DNA of 64,000 nt from Mycolicibacterium sp. GF69 (GCF_003284965.1 NZ_QMEW01000009.1:1-64000); one strand, 5' to 3'; shown: positions 18,138 through 26,634, counted from the first letter of the stretch. Translations and numbers: made by a program. The notes: generated by a model not told the origin, from the letters alone.

Positions 18138-18563
18138 ATGATTCGCCAACTGCTCGCCGCCGCTGCGATCGCCGGCGCCGCCATCTGCGCGGCCCCGCTC
18201 GCCTCCGCTGACGACAACGACTACCCAGACACCCCGGGCCGCTACGCCACCGACGTTCCCGGCATGAATTACGACGCCCATCTCACCGGGCCGTGCTTCA
18301 ACCTCGAACGGTTCACCTTCGGGCGCGGGCCCGGCGGCGAAGTGCTGCAGTGCCGCTGGATCGAGAACCAGTGGCCGCCGATCCCGACCAATCAGGGCTT
18401 CTGGCAAGCCGCCTACGAATTGTTCGGCGTGCAGGAAGTCGGTTCGCCGTGCCCCAAGCCACAGGCCGCCGCGCAGTCCCCCGACGGTCGGCCGATGCTG
18501 TGCCTCGGAGCGCGCGGATGGCAACCCGGCTTCTTCACCCGCGAAGGTTTCTTCCCGAGATAA
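18138..18563 (+). CDS. Secreted small protein
   Basis: 141 aa with a signal peptide cleaved near ASA-DD (residue ~25). The mature part has four cysteines (GPCFN, LQCRW, SPCPK, MLCLG) and aromatic residues, in keeping with a small disulfide-bonded exported protein of a type common in mycobacteria. No catalytic motif. ATG at 18138 has a strong GAGGGTGGGA site. Confidence 0.8.
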   Translation: MIRQLLAAAAIAGAAICAAPLASADDNDYPDTPGRYATDVPGMNYDAHLTGPCFNLERFTFGRGPGGEVLQCRWIENQWPPIPTNQGFWQAAYELFGVQEVGSPCPKPQAAAQSPDGRPMLCLGARGWQPGFFTREGFFPR

Positions 18564-18567
18564 GCCG

Positions 18568-18921
18568 TCAAGCGCGCAGTGTCTCGCTCGGCGCGGTCCC
18601 GAAAGTCCGCTTGTAGACACTGCTGAATCGTCCCGCGTGGGTGAATCCCCATCGGCCCGCGATCGCCATCACAGTGTCGCTGCGGGGGTCGGCTGTTTGC
18701 AGCTCGCGGTGCGCGCGATCCAGCCGGATTCGACGAAGGTATTCCAGCGGAGTCGTTCCGAGATGCCGACGGAATGCGTACTGCACCGAGCGCGGCGTCA
18801 CATTGACGGCGGCGGCAATATCGCTGAGTGTTATTTCCCTGTGGGCATTCTCATTGATGAACGTAACCGCGCGTCGCAGCAGTGCAGGCTGGACGCGGGC
18901 GGGGTCAACATGGTGGTGCAT
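18568..18921 (-). CDS. AraC-type regulator, DNA-binding domain only
   Basis: 117 aa consisting almost entirely of the double helix-turn-helix of AraC proteins: INENAHREITLSDIAAAVNVTPRSVQYAFRRHLGTTP, then YLRRIRLDRAHRELQ and VMAIAGRWGFTHAGRFSSVYKRTFG. There is no sensory domain. The upstream frame continues to 19038 but runs through the SRPBCC gene on the other strand. ATG at 18921 chosen. Divergent from the SRPBCC gene, which it may regulate. Confidence 0.75.
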   Translation of the reverse strand: MHHHVDPARVQPALLRRAVTFINENAHREITLSDIAAAVNVTPRSVQYAFRRHLGTTPLEYLRRIRLDRAHRELQTADPRSDTVMAIAGRWGFTHAGRFSSVYKRTFGTAPSETLRA

Positions 18922-18998
18922 AGCAATCTGCCGGATACCCGGACGACAGTGACCGAAACGACTTCCCCCAGGTTTCGTGCCCAGGGCATGATTTGCTG

Positions 18999-19487
18999 AT
19001 GACCGATCGCATCGAAGTGCAACGCACCGTCGCCGCACCCGCGTCCGACATCTTCGCCGTGCTGACCGACCCGCAGGGTCACGTCGCCATCGACGCCACC
19101 GGGATGCTGCAGGATGCCGAAGGTGAGCGTGTCCGCGCGGCCGGCGACAGCTTCGTCGTACACATGGATCGCGAAGCGCTTAACGACTTCCCCATGGGCA
19201 AGTACGACGTCACCGTGTCGATCCGGGACTTCGAGCAGGACCGCCTGATCTCCTGGACCATCCTCGGCCGGATCCGCCCCCAGATCGGCCACGTCTACGG
19301 TTACCGCCTCGAACCGACCGGCGACGGCACGCTGGTGACGTCGTTCTACGACTGGTCCGACATCGACCAGCACTGGCGCGATGCGGGCATCTTCCCCGTC
19401 ATCTCCGAAAGCGCGCTACGCGCGACGCTCGGGATTCTCGACCGTACGGCCCAGCGCGGATATCCGCGAGCGTCAACCATCAGTTGA
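18999..19487 (+). CDS. SRPBCC family protein
   Basis: 162 aa START-like/polyketide cyclase fold: IEVQRTVAAPASDIFAVLTDPQGHVAID at the N terminus and the C-terminal helix starting near WRDAGIFPVISESALRATL. These proteins hold hydrophobic ligands in a cavity; substrate unknown. ATG at 18999. The stop codon lies inside the first of two inverted repeats that make up the clpC2 control region. Confidence 0.8.
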   Translation: MTDRIEVQRTVAAPASDIFAVLTDPQGHVAIDATGMLQDAEGERVRAAGDSFVVHMDREALNDFPMGKYDVTVSIRDFEQDRLISWTILGRIRPQIGHVYGYRLEPTGDGTLVTSFYDWSDIDQHWRDAGIFPVISESALRATLGILDRTAQRGYPRASTIS

Positions 19488-19519
19488 CGAACAGCTAGCG
19501 TCAACCTAGAGTTGACGAT
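19471..19519 (+). promoter_or_regulatory. clpC2 promoter with two identical operators
   Basis: Two perfect inverted repeats CGTCAAC-N5-GTTGACG, at 19471-19489 and 19499-19517, with centres 28 bp apart. The promoter is embedded in them: -35 TTGACG (19484-19489), 17-base spacer, -10 TAGAGT (19507-19512). The predicted start coincides with the ATG at 19520, so the mRNA is leaderless. A repressor on both repeats would cover -35 and -10 together. Confidence 0.75.
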
Positions 19520-20245
19520 ATGACACAACCTGGCCGGATCACCAACCCGGTCCGCCTCGACGACCTCATCGACGTAATCAAGAAGGTCCACGACGAGCCT
19601 CTCGACCAGCTGACCGACGCGGTGCTGGCCGCCGAGGCCCTCGGCGAGATCGCCGACCACCTGATCGGCCACTTCGTCGACCAGGCCCGTCGCTCTGGGG
19701 CATCGTGGACCGAGATCGGCAAATGCATGGGCGTCACCAAGCAGGCGGCCCAGAAGCGCTTCGTGCCCAAAGCGCCCGCCGACGCCGACCTCCTCGACCC
19801 CAACGCGGGCTTCGGCCGGTTCACACCGCGCGCCCGCAACGTCGTCGTGGCGGCCCAGAACCTCGCGCACGAGGCCGGCAACCCCGAGATCACCCCCGAT
19901 CATCTGCTGCTGGCGTTGTTCAAGGACCCCGACGGGCTGGCCGCCAAGCTACTTGCGGGCCAAGGTGTGGACCTCGGCGCGCTGGCCAAAACGGTGTCGC
20001 TGCCGGAGCGGACCGAGGGTGATCTTCCCGCGTTGATCCCCTTCAACAGCGCCGCCAAGAAAGCACTCGAGCTGACGTTCCGTCAAGCGCTTCGGTTGGG
20101 GCACAACTACATCGGTACCGAACATGTCCTACTCGCGCTGTGGGAGGTTGAGCACGACGACGGCCCTCTGCACCGCGTCGGCGTCGACAAGGACCGCTTC
20201 GAAAGTGAACTCCTCACCGCGCTACAGGCCTTCACCGACGGTTGA
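19520..20245 (+). CDS. clpC2: ClpC2: HTH plus Clp N-domain protein
   Basis: 241 aa. Residues about 61-80 (ASWTEIGKCMGVTKQAAQKR) form a helix-turn-helix, and residues 100-241 form a complete Clp N-terminal double repeat (FTPRARNVVVAAQNLAHEAG ... HNYIGTEHVLLALW). There is no AAA+ ATPase module, so it is not an unfoldase. As I recall, mycobacterial ClpC2 (Rv2667) can bind and sequester natural products that target ClpC1. The HTH and the double operator at its promoter suggest autorepression relieved by ligand binding; that step is inference. Confidence 0.88.
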   Translation: MTQPGRITNPVRLDDLIDVIKKVHDEPLDQLTDAVLAAEALGEIADHLIGHFVDQARRSGASWTEIGKCMGVTKQAAQKRFVPKAPADADLLDPNAGFGRFTPRARNVVVAAQNLAHEAGNPEITPDHLLLALFKDPDGLAAKLLAGQGVDLGALAKTVSLPERTEGDLPALIPFNSAAKKALELTFRQALRLGHNYIGTEHVLLALWEVEHDDGPLHRVGVDKDRFESELLTALQAFTDG

Positions 20246-20280
20246 TCTCACATCGGCAGGCCCTCCGACGTCTTCATGAT

Positions 20281-20763
20281 GTGAGAGTGCGACCGTTCGA
20301 AGAGGTGGTAGCCGAGCACGGACCGACCGTGCTGCGGGTGTGCCGCGCGGTCGTGGGCCCCGTCGACGCCGAGGACGCCTGGTCCGAGACGTTCCTGTCC
20401 GCGTTGCGCGCCTACCCGCAATTGCCCGCCGACGCCAACGTCGAAGCATGGCTCGTCACGATCGCGCACCGTCGCGCCCTCGACGTCGGCCGTGCCCGCT
20501 CCCGCAGGCCGACGCCGACCGACGAGGTGCCGGATCCGGGGTCCCCGCGCGCGGATCCGGCCGCCCGCGATCCCGACCTGTGGGACGCGCTGGCACGGCT
20601 GCCGCCCAAACAGCGCCAGGCCGTCGCCTACCACCACATTGCCGGCCTGCCCTTCGCCGAGATAGCCGACCTGCTCGGCAACTCCCCCGACGCCGCGCGT
20701 CGCGCCGCCGCCGACGGTATCAAAACCCTGCGCAAGATCTACCGCGAGGACGAAACATTATGA
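20281..20763 (+). CDS. ECF-type RNA polymerase sigma factor
   Basis: 160 aa with sigma region 2 (FEEVVAEHGPTVLRVCRAVVG ... DAWSETFLSALRAY) and region 4 (LWDALARLPPKQRQAVAYHHIAGLPFAEIADLLGNSPDAARR). Length fits ECF sigma factors. GTG at 20281 chosen; the GTG at 20287 is an alternative. No anti-sigma gene is adjacent. The stop overlaps the ogt start as ATGA (20760-20763), so the sigma factor and the alkyltransferase are translated together, suggesting control of an alkylation response. Confidence 0.85.
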   Translation: MRVRPFEEVVAEHGPTVLRVCRAVVGPVDAEDAWSETFLSALRAYPQLPADANVEAWLVTIAHRRALDVGRARSRRPTPTDEVPDPGSPRADPAARDPDLWDALARLPPKQRQAVAYHHIAGLPFAEIADLLGNSPDAARRAAADGIKTLRKIYREDETL

Positions 20764-21353
20764 CTGACAACCTCTTCCATGCGACGCCTCCCGACGCCGA
20801 GACGCTCGCGCGGTTGCATCGGCGACTGGAACGCGCCGCCGACGCCGACGGCGTGCTCGACATCGCCTATCGCACGATCGACAGCCCCGTAGGCCCGCTG
20901 CTGTTGGCAGCCACCACGGTCGGACTGGTGCGCGTCGCTTTCGGCGTCGAGGGACACGACAGGGTGCTGGCCCGACTCGCGGAGGTGATCAGCCCGCGCG
21001 TCCTGAACGCTCCCGGCCGCCTGGACACCGTCGCGCGTCAACTCGAGGAGTACTTCGCCAAACGGCGCACCGTTTTCGAGGTGCCGGTCGACCTGCAACT
21101 CGCCGCCGGCTTCCGGCGCAGCGTGATCGAGCACTTACGCGACATCGGCTACGGCCGACGCGAGAGCTACGCGACCGTCGCCGCCGCCGTCGGCAACGCC
21201 CGCGCCGTGCGGGCCGTGGGAACCGCATGCGCGCACAATCCCCTGCCGGTGGTGATCCCATGCCACCGCGTCGTGCGCTCGGACGGCGCACCGGGACAGT
21301 ACGTTGGCGGCGCGCAGGCGAAGATGGCGCTGCTGAGCCTCGAGGCGGCCTGA
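20760..21353 (+). CDS. ogt: O6-alkylguanine-DNA alkyltransferase
   Basis: Suicide DNA-repair protein that moves an alkyl group from O6-alkylguanine to its own cysteine. 197 aa. The acceptor site VVIPCHRVVR and the DNA-binding helix GYGRRESYATVAAAVGNARAVRAVG are intact. It has an extra ~35-residue helical N terminus before the usual IDSPVGPLLLA start, which is odd and could interact with the co-encoded sigma factor (inference). Confidence 0.93.
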   Translation: MTDNLFHATPPDAETLARLHRRLERAADADGVLDIAYRTIDSPVGPLLLAATTVGLVRVAFGVEGHDRVLARLAEVISPRVLNAPGRLDTVARQLEEYFAKRRTVFEVPVDLQLAAGFRRSVIEHLRDIGYGRRESYATVAAAVGNARAVRAVGTACAHNPLPVVIPCHRVVRSDGAPGQYVGGAQAKMALLSLEAA

Positions 21354-21413
21354 GGAAGGCCTCCTGACCTGGAAGCCGCTGTAACACGTTTCAGTGTGTG
21401 CGATCATGCGTTG

Positions 21414-21905
21414 ATGCGCCGCTGGTTCGTGCTTCTGGTTGCCGCGATGGCGGCTGTCGCCGGGATAGTCGCTGCACCCGCATCGGCGGTGACCGCTCCG
21501 ATCGGCAGGCTCGGGGACACCCTGCAGGTGAAGTTCAAGGGCCTGGTCGCCGACATCACCGTGCACAGCATCGATCCGTCCCCGATTCCGCCGGGCTTCG
21601 GCTATCCCCCGCGACCGCCGCGTCAGCAGGTGTGGCGAGCCTGGGTCACAGTGCATTCCATTCAGGTGCCCACGCCGTATGCCCAGTCGATCACCTACAG
21701 CTTCCGCGGCGTGACGGCGACGGGTGACAGCTACGAACCACGCAACACCGATGCGCCGGACGCTCTGCAGCCCGCGCTGGGCAACGCGCCGGCCGGTTCG
21801 ACGGTGAGCGGCGCGGTGTTCTGGGATTGCTACCGCGACCTGGTGTCCAACGTGGTGCTGCTCGACAGGGTGACCGGCGAGCACCTGGCTCAGTGGAACG
21901 TGTAG
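21414..21905 (+). CDS. Secreted DUF1942/MPT63-like protein
   Basis: 163 aa. Signal peptide (LLVAAMAAVAGIVAAPASA), then a beta-sandwich-type domain: IGRLGDTLQVKF, VWRAWVTVHSIQVPT, ITYSFRGVTATGDSYEP, AGSTVSGAVFWD. The order of motifs resembles the exported MPT63 family. Orthologue position Rv2668. ATG at 21414 gives a well-formed signal peptide. Role unknown. Confidence 0.75.
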   Translation: MRRWFVLLVAAMAAVAGIVAAPASAVTAPIGRLGDTLQVKFKGLVADITVHSIDPSPIPPGFGYPPRPPRQQVWRAWVTVHSIQVPTPYAQSITYSFRGVTATGDSYEPRNTDAPDALQPALGNAPAGSTVSGAVFWDCYRDLVSNVVLLDRVTGEHLAQWNV

Positions 21906-21911
21906 TCGCCG

Positions 21912-22445
21912 TTGGGCATTGACGTCACCGCGGCCGCGAACGTCGATCTGGCCGAACTCGCCGACGTCGCCGGTCGTACCTTTCCACTCGCCTGTCCCCC
22001 GGCGGTGACGCCGGACAACGTCGCGGCGTTCATCAAGGAGAACCTGTCGGCGGTCCGCTTCGGCGACTACCTGGTCGATCCCGATAGGGCCGTGCTCGTC
22101 GCACGCGACTGCGACGTATCGATCATCGGCTACGCCATGCTGATCCGCGGTGTTCCCGACGATCCCGAAGTTCAGCGCGCGGTCGAACTGCGTCCGGCGG
22201 TCGAGTTGTCGAAGCTCTACGTGCTACCCGAGCAGCACGGCACCGGCGCGGCGGCGGCGCTGATGAGCGCGGCGGTCCACAAAGCTGCCGACTTCGGAGC
22301 CAGAGCGGTCTGGCTCGGCGTCAACCAGCACAACCGTCGCGCGCAGCGATTCTACGCCAAGCACGGTTTCGCGGTAAGCGGCACCAAGACTTTCCAGTTG
22401 GGCGCTGCCGTCGAGAACGACTACGTGATGGTGCGGACGCTTTAA
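21912..22445 (+). CDS. GNAT family N-acetyltransferase
   Basis: 177 aa with the GNAT fold: strand ELSKLYVLPEQHGTGAAAALMSAAV contains the acetyl-CoA pyrophosphate loop (Q-H-G-T-G-A), followed by GVNQHNRRAQRFYAKHGF. Transfers an acetyl group to an unknown amine. The start is probably the TTG at 21912, only six bases after the previous stop. Orthologue position Rv2669. Confidence 0.85.
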   Translation: MGIDVTAAANVDLAELADVAGRTFPLACPPAVTPDNVAAFIKENLSAVRFGDYLVDPDRAVLVARDCDVSIIGYAMLIRGVPDDPEVQRAVELRPAVELSKLYVLPEQHGTGAAAALMSAAVHKAADFGARAVWLGVNQHNRRAQRFYAKHGFAVSGTKTFQLGAAVENDYVMVRTL

Positions 22446-22459
22446 CGGCGCCGAGTGTG

Positions 22460-22502
22460 GGGTTATTGCACGCCTCGGGTGCAGAGCACGTGCGGGTAAC
22501 CC
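22460..22502. terminator. Bidirectional hairpin between convergent genes
   Basis: Arms GGGTTA and GCACG pair with CGTGC and TAACCC, with a small internal loop and a 16-base apical loop. It lies in the 67-bp gap between the GNAT gene and zapE, which are convergent, so it can serve both. Confidence 0.55.
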
Positions 22503-22512
22503 ACGTTCGGCC

Positions 22513-23529
22513 TCAAGATGCGCGGGACAGCGCGAGCAACCGCGACGTCGCGCGCAGGTACTTCTTGCGGAAACCACCCGCCAGCATCTCCTCGCTGAAG
22601 ATGGTGTCCAGCTTGTCGCCCGAGGCCACCACCGGAATTCCGGCGTCATACAGCCGATCGGTCAGCGACACCAGGCGCAGCGCCACGTTCTGGTCGTCGA
22701 CCGTGTGCACCCCGGTGACGAAGACCGCGGTCACACCTTCGATCAACGTCAGATAGCGCGACGGATGCATGGTGGCCAGGTGCGCGCACAATGCGTCGAA
22801 GTCGTCGAGCGTGGAACCGGATGACCGCGCCGCACGCTCGCTGACCTCTACGTCGCTCAACGGCTCCGGTGCCGGCGGCAGGTCACGGTGGCGGTAGTCC
22901 GGTCCGTCGATCCGCACGGTCTCGAAAATCGCTGCCAGCGTGTTGATCTCACGAAGAAAGTCCTGAGCGGCGAACCGTCCCTCACCCAGCTGCTCGGGCA
23001 GCGTGTTCGACGTCGCCGCCACCGACACCCCGCGTTCGACCAGTTGCGATAGCAGCCGCGAGATCAGCGTCGTGTTGCCCGGGTCGTCCAGTTCGAACTC
23101 GTCGATGCAGACCACGACGTAGTCGGCAAGCAGGTCGATGCACTCGGCGAATCCGAAAACGCTTGCCAGCTGCGTCAACTCACCGAACGTCGCGAACGCT
23201 TTCGGTTCCGGAAGCCGGTAATACGACGACGCCAGCAGGTGCGTCTTGCCGACGCCGAAACCACCGTCGAGATAAAGCCCGACCCCGGGCAGCACCTCGC
23301 GGCGCCCGAACAGCTTCTTCTTACCCGCCCGTCGTTGCGCCGCGTGATCGCAGAACCGCACACACGACTGCACGGCAGCGGCCTGCGTCGGTTCGGCTGG
23401 ATCGGGGATGTAGGAGTCGAAGCTGACATCGGCGAACGTCGGCGGCGGTGCCAGTTGCGCGATCAACCGGTCCGGTGAGACGTCGGGGTGGCGGTCGACC
23501 AGATGCTGCACCGCGCCGGACCCGTCCAT
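22513..23529 (-). CDS. zapE: ZapE/AFG1-type ATPase
   Basis: 338 aa P-loop ATPase with Walker A GGFGVGKTHLL (about residues 89-99), Walker B VVCIDEFELDD and sensor ATSNTLPEQL. The E. coli homologue ZapE is a cell-division-associated ATPase; the mitochondrial one is AFG1. Orthologue position Rv2670c. Initiates at ATG 23529. Confidence 0.9.
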   Translation of the reverse strand: MDGSGAVQHLVDRHPDVSPDRLIAQLAPPPTFADVSFDSYIPDPAEPTQAAAVQSCVRFCDHAAQRRAGKKKLFGRREVLPGVGLYLDGGFGVGKTHLLASSYYRLPEPKAFATFGELTQLASVFGFAECIDLLADYVVVCIDEFELDDPGNTTLISRLLSQLVERGVSVAATSNTLPEQLGEGRFAAQDFLREINTLAAIFETVRIDGPDYRHRDLPPAPEPLSDVEVSERAARSSGSTLDDFDALCAHLATMHPSRYLTLIEGVTAVFVTGVHTVDDQNVALRLVSLTDRLYDAGIPVVASGDKLDTIFSEEMLAGGFRKKYLRATSRLLALSRAS

Positions 23530-23609
23530 GCACGCACCCTATCGACCTGGCGAGGAAACACCCGCGACGTCCCTGATCGCCCGGGCCGCCGATCAGTACT
23601 GTGGTCGGC

Positions 23610-25175
23610 ATGCATCGGCGTGGTCAGCTGGTTCGGCTCCTGAGCCTGGCAACCGTCGTGGCCTTCGTCGCGGCGTGTTCGCCGGGCCTTGCCGCCAATC
23701 CGCGCTTCGCCACCAACGACGGCGCGGGCCCGCAGGGCGCACCGGAAACGACCGAGGCCGCCGATGGCCCGCCCGCCGTCGAGGCGCCGAAGAACGACTT
23801 GGCCTGGCGGGACTGCACATCGCGGGTGTTCAGTGACGCGGCCGTGCCCGCCGTGGCGGGTGTGACGCTGGACTGCGCCACCTACGACGCCGACCTCGAC
23901 CCGATCAACGGTGCGTCCGGGTCGCTCAGCATCGGCGTGGTCCGGGCCCGTGGTCCGCAGACCCCCGAGGACGCCGGCCCGCTGGTGATGACCACCGGGA
24001 CGGACCTGCCGTCGTCGCTACAGCTGCCGGTGTGGCTGTCGCGCGCCGGCGCCGACGTGCTCAATACCCACCCGATCGTGGCGGTCGACCGGCGTGGCAT
24101 CGGTATGTCGGGCGCGCTGGACTGCCGCGACGTCTTCGACCGCCAGGAGATGCTCGACCAGACGCAGTTCCAATCCGGCGACGACCCGGTGGCGAACCTG
24201 GGTGCGATCGTGCAGACCGCCACGACCAATTGCACCGACACCATTGCCCCGGGCGACTCTGCTTACGACAACTCGCACGCCGCCGAGGACATCGAGCGGC
24301 TACGTAGCACCTGGGACGTGCCCGCGCTGGCGCTCCTGGGCGTCGGAAACGGAGCGCAGGTGGCGCTCGCGTACGCCGGTTCACATCCCAACAAGGTCGC
24401 GCGGTTGGTGCTCGACTCGCCGCTGCCGCTGGGTATCGCCGCCGAAGCCGCGATGGAGCAGCGGGTCAAGGGTGAACAGGCCGCGTTGGACGCCTGGGCC
24501 GCACAGTGCACAGCCACCAACTGCGTGCTGGCCCCTGACCCCAAGGGGGCAGTCGACGCGCTGCTGTCGGCGGCCCGGCAAGGCCGCGGGCCCAACGGTG
24601 CCGCGGTAGCGCCCGTCGCCAACGCGATCTCCACCGCGCTGGCCTACCCGCGCGGAGACCGTGTGGAGGCCGGCAACGCGTTGGCCGCCGCGGTAGCCGC
24701 CGCGCAGTCCGGAGATCCCGTTCCATTCACCGATTTGATGATCCGGGCCGAGAACCTACGCAACACCGACGGCCAGTTCGTCAACGGCTGCAGCGACGCC
24801 CTGAACCGTCCGACCCCGAACCGGGTACGCGAACTCGTCGTGGCGTGGGAGAAGCTGTATCCGCAGTTCGGCAGGGTCGGAGCGCTGAACCTCGTCGATT
24901 GCCTGAACTGGCCCAGCGGGACGACGCCCGAGGAACCGAAGAACCTCGAGATTCCCGTGCTGTTGCTCGGCACCCAGAACAACCCGATCGTCGGCAATGA
25001 GGGCGTCGCCGCGGTCGCGGCCACGGTGATCAACGCCGGGTCGGCCAGCAAGCGGGTGATGTGGCAGGGCATCGGTCACGGCGCCTCGATCTTCTCGCCG
25101 TGCGCGCTGCCGCCGGTCATCGGCTACCTCGACAGCGGCAAACTGCCCGATACCGACACGTTCTGTCCTGCCTGA
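23610..25175 (+). CDS. TAP-like alpha/beta-hydrolase lipoprotein, probably inactive
   Basis: 521 aa with signal peptide and lipobox FVAACS, so surface-anchored. The body is a TAP-type alpha/beta hydrolase (VDRRGIGMSG oxyanion region; ARLVLDSPLPLG; C-terminal GIGHGASIFSPC). At the nucleophile elbow the sequence is G244-V-G-N-G, with Gly246 where Ser is expected. The acid position reads GTQNNP instead of a DP motif. Only the His is kept, so it is probably a pseudo-enzyme. TACTGT at 23597-23602 and no ribosome-binding site suggest a leaderless message starting at 23610. Position Rv2672. Confidence 0.85.
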   Translation: MHRRGQLVRLLSLATVVAFVAACSPGLAANPRFATNDGAGPQGAPETTEAADGPPAVEAPKNDLAWRDCTSRVFSDAAVPAVAGVTLDCATYDADLDPINGASGSLSIGVVRARGPQTPEDAGPLVMTTGTDLPSSLQLPVWLSRAGADVLNTHPIVAVDRRGIGMSGALDCRDVFDRQEMLDQTQFQSGDDPVANLGAIVQTATTNCTDTIAPGDSAYDNSHAAEDIERLRSTWDVPALALLGVGNGAQVALAYAGSHPNKVARLVLDSPLPLGIAAEAAMEQRVKGEQAALDAWAAQCTATNCVLAPDPKGAVDALLSAARQGRGPNGAAVAPVANAISTALAYPRGDRVEAGNALAAAVAAAQSGDPVPFTDLMIRAENLRNTDGQFVNGCSDALNRPTPNRVRELVVAWEKLYPQFGRVGALNLVDCLNWPSGTTPEEPKNLEIPVLLLGTQNNPIVGNEGVAAVAATVINAGSASKRVMWQGIGHGASIFSPCALPPVIGYLDSGKLPDTDTFCPA

Positions 25176-25181
25176 CGTCTG

Positions 25182-26501
25182 ATGACGACGGCGGTCGGGT
25201 ACCGTGCGGTCGTGCGTGATCTTGTGACCGCTCCGTTCCGGCCCCGAACCTCACCGCCCAGCGTGGCGCATGTGCTGAAGCTGATTCTGTGGCCGCTGGC
25301 GATCCTTTTCATCATCCACCGCAGCTACGTCCTGGCCACCAACGGCTACATCACCGACGACTACGGGCCCGTCTACCGCGCGGTCGTCAATTTCAAGATG
25401 GGCTGGGACATCTACAACGAGCATTTCGACCACGTCGACCCGCATTACCTCTACCCGCCGGGCGGCACGCTGTTGATGGCACCGTTTGGCTATCTGCCGG
25501 TGGACGCGTCGCGGTACTGGTTCATCACGTTCAACACGATCGCGATCGTGCTGGCCGCCTACCTCTTGGTTCGACTGTTCGGCTACGGCTTGCGTTCGGT
25601 CGCGCTGCCCGCGCTGCTGGCCGCGATGTTCTGCACCGAAAGCGTGATCAACACACTGGTTTTCGGCAACATCAACGGCTGCATCCTGCTGGCCGAGGTG
25701 CTGTTCTTCCGGTGGCTACTTGACGGTAAGCGCAACCACGAGTGGTTGGCGGGCGTGGCGATCGGGTTGACGCTGGTGGTCAAACCGCTGCTGGCGCCGC
25801 TGTTGTTGCTGCCACTACTGAACCGGCAATGGCGAGCGGTGGTCGCCGCGATCGCGGTACCCGTCGTGTTCAATGCCGCGGCATGGCCGTTGATCAGTGA
25901 CCCGATGAACTTCGTGACACGCACGGTGCCCTACATCCTGACAACACGCGACTACTTCAACAGCTCGATCGCAGGCAACGGCATCTACTACGGGCTTCCG
26001 ACCTGGCTGATCCTGTTGCTGCGCATCGTCTTTGCCATCATCGCTTTGATCTCGCTGTGGCTGCTTTACAGGTACTACCGAACCCGTGACCCGCTGTTCT
26101 GGATGACGACGTCCTCGGGCGTCCTGCTGATCACGTCGTTCCTGGTGCTCTCGCTGGGGCAGGGCTATTACTCGATGATGCTCTTCCCCTTCCTGATGAC
26201 GGTCGTGTTGAGAAACTCGGTGCTGCGCAACTGGCCTGCGTGGGTGGCGATCTACGGGTTCATGAGCGCCGACCGCTGGCTGCTCGGACACTGGCCGACG
26301 ACGGGCCGGTTCCTCGAGTACATGAAGTTCACCTATGGCTGGGGCCTGATGCTCGTCGTCGTGTTCTCGGTGCTGTACTTCCGCTATCTGGACGCCAAAG
26401 CCGAAGGCCGTCTGGACGGCGGGATCGATCCGATGTGGCTTCACAAGGACACGACCGAGGGCGCGCCGCCGGCGAAGCCCGTAGGACCACCGATCAGCTG
26501 A
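25182..26501 (+). CDS. aftC: AftC, arabinofuranosyltransferase
   Basis: GT-C fold membrane enzyme that uses decaprenyl-phosphoryl-arabinose to add the alpha-1,3 branch points of arabinogalactan and LAM arabinan on the periplasmic face. 439 aa with about ten transmembrane helices (DUF2029/GT87 family) and the catalytic Asp pair in ITDDYGP (residues 59-60) in the first periplasmic loop. ATG at 25182, six bases after the previous stop. Orthologue of Rv2673. Confidence 0.92.
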   Translation: MTTAVGYRAVVRDLVTAPFRPRTSPPSVAHVLKLILWPLAILFIIHRSYVLATNGYITDDYGPVYRAVVNFKMGWDIYNEHFDHVDPHYLYPPGGTLLMAPFGYLPVDASRYWFITFNTIAIVLAAYLLVRLFGYGLRSVALPALLAAMFCTESVINTLVFGNINGCILLAEVLFFRWLLDGKRNHEWLAGVAIGLTLVVKPLLAPLLLLPLLNRQWRAVVAAIAVPVVFNAAAWPLISDPMNFVTRTVPYILTTRDYFNSSIAGNGIYYGLPTWLILLLRIVFAIIALISLWLLYRYYRTRDPLFWMTTSSGVLLITSFLVLSLGQGYYSMMLFPFLMTVVLRNSVLRNWPAWVAIYGFMSADRWLLGHWPTTGRFLEYMKFTYGWGLMLVVVFSVLYFRYLDAKAEGRLDGGIDPMWLHKDTTEGAPPAKPVGPPIS

Positions 26502-26634
26502 GCGGGCTTCGAGATTGCGCTCAGGGTCGTGATCCGCGCCGTGCACAGCCCTGGCTGCAATCTTCGGCGGATTTGGACGGATTTCGGTGGATGAGCAACG
26601 GATGTGCCTCGCCGACCGCGACTAACGTGGAGAC

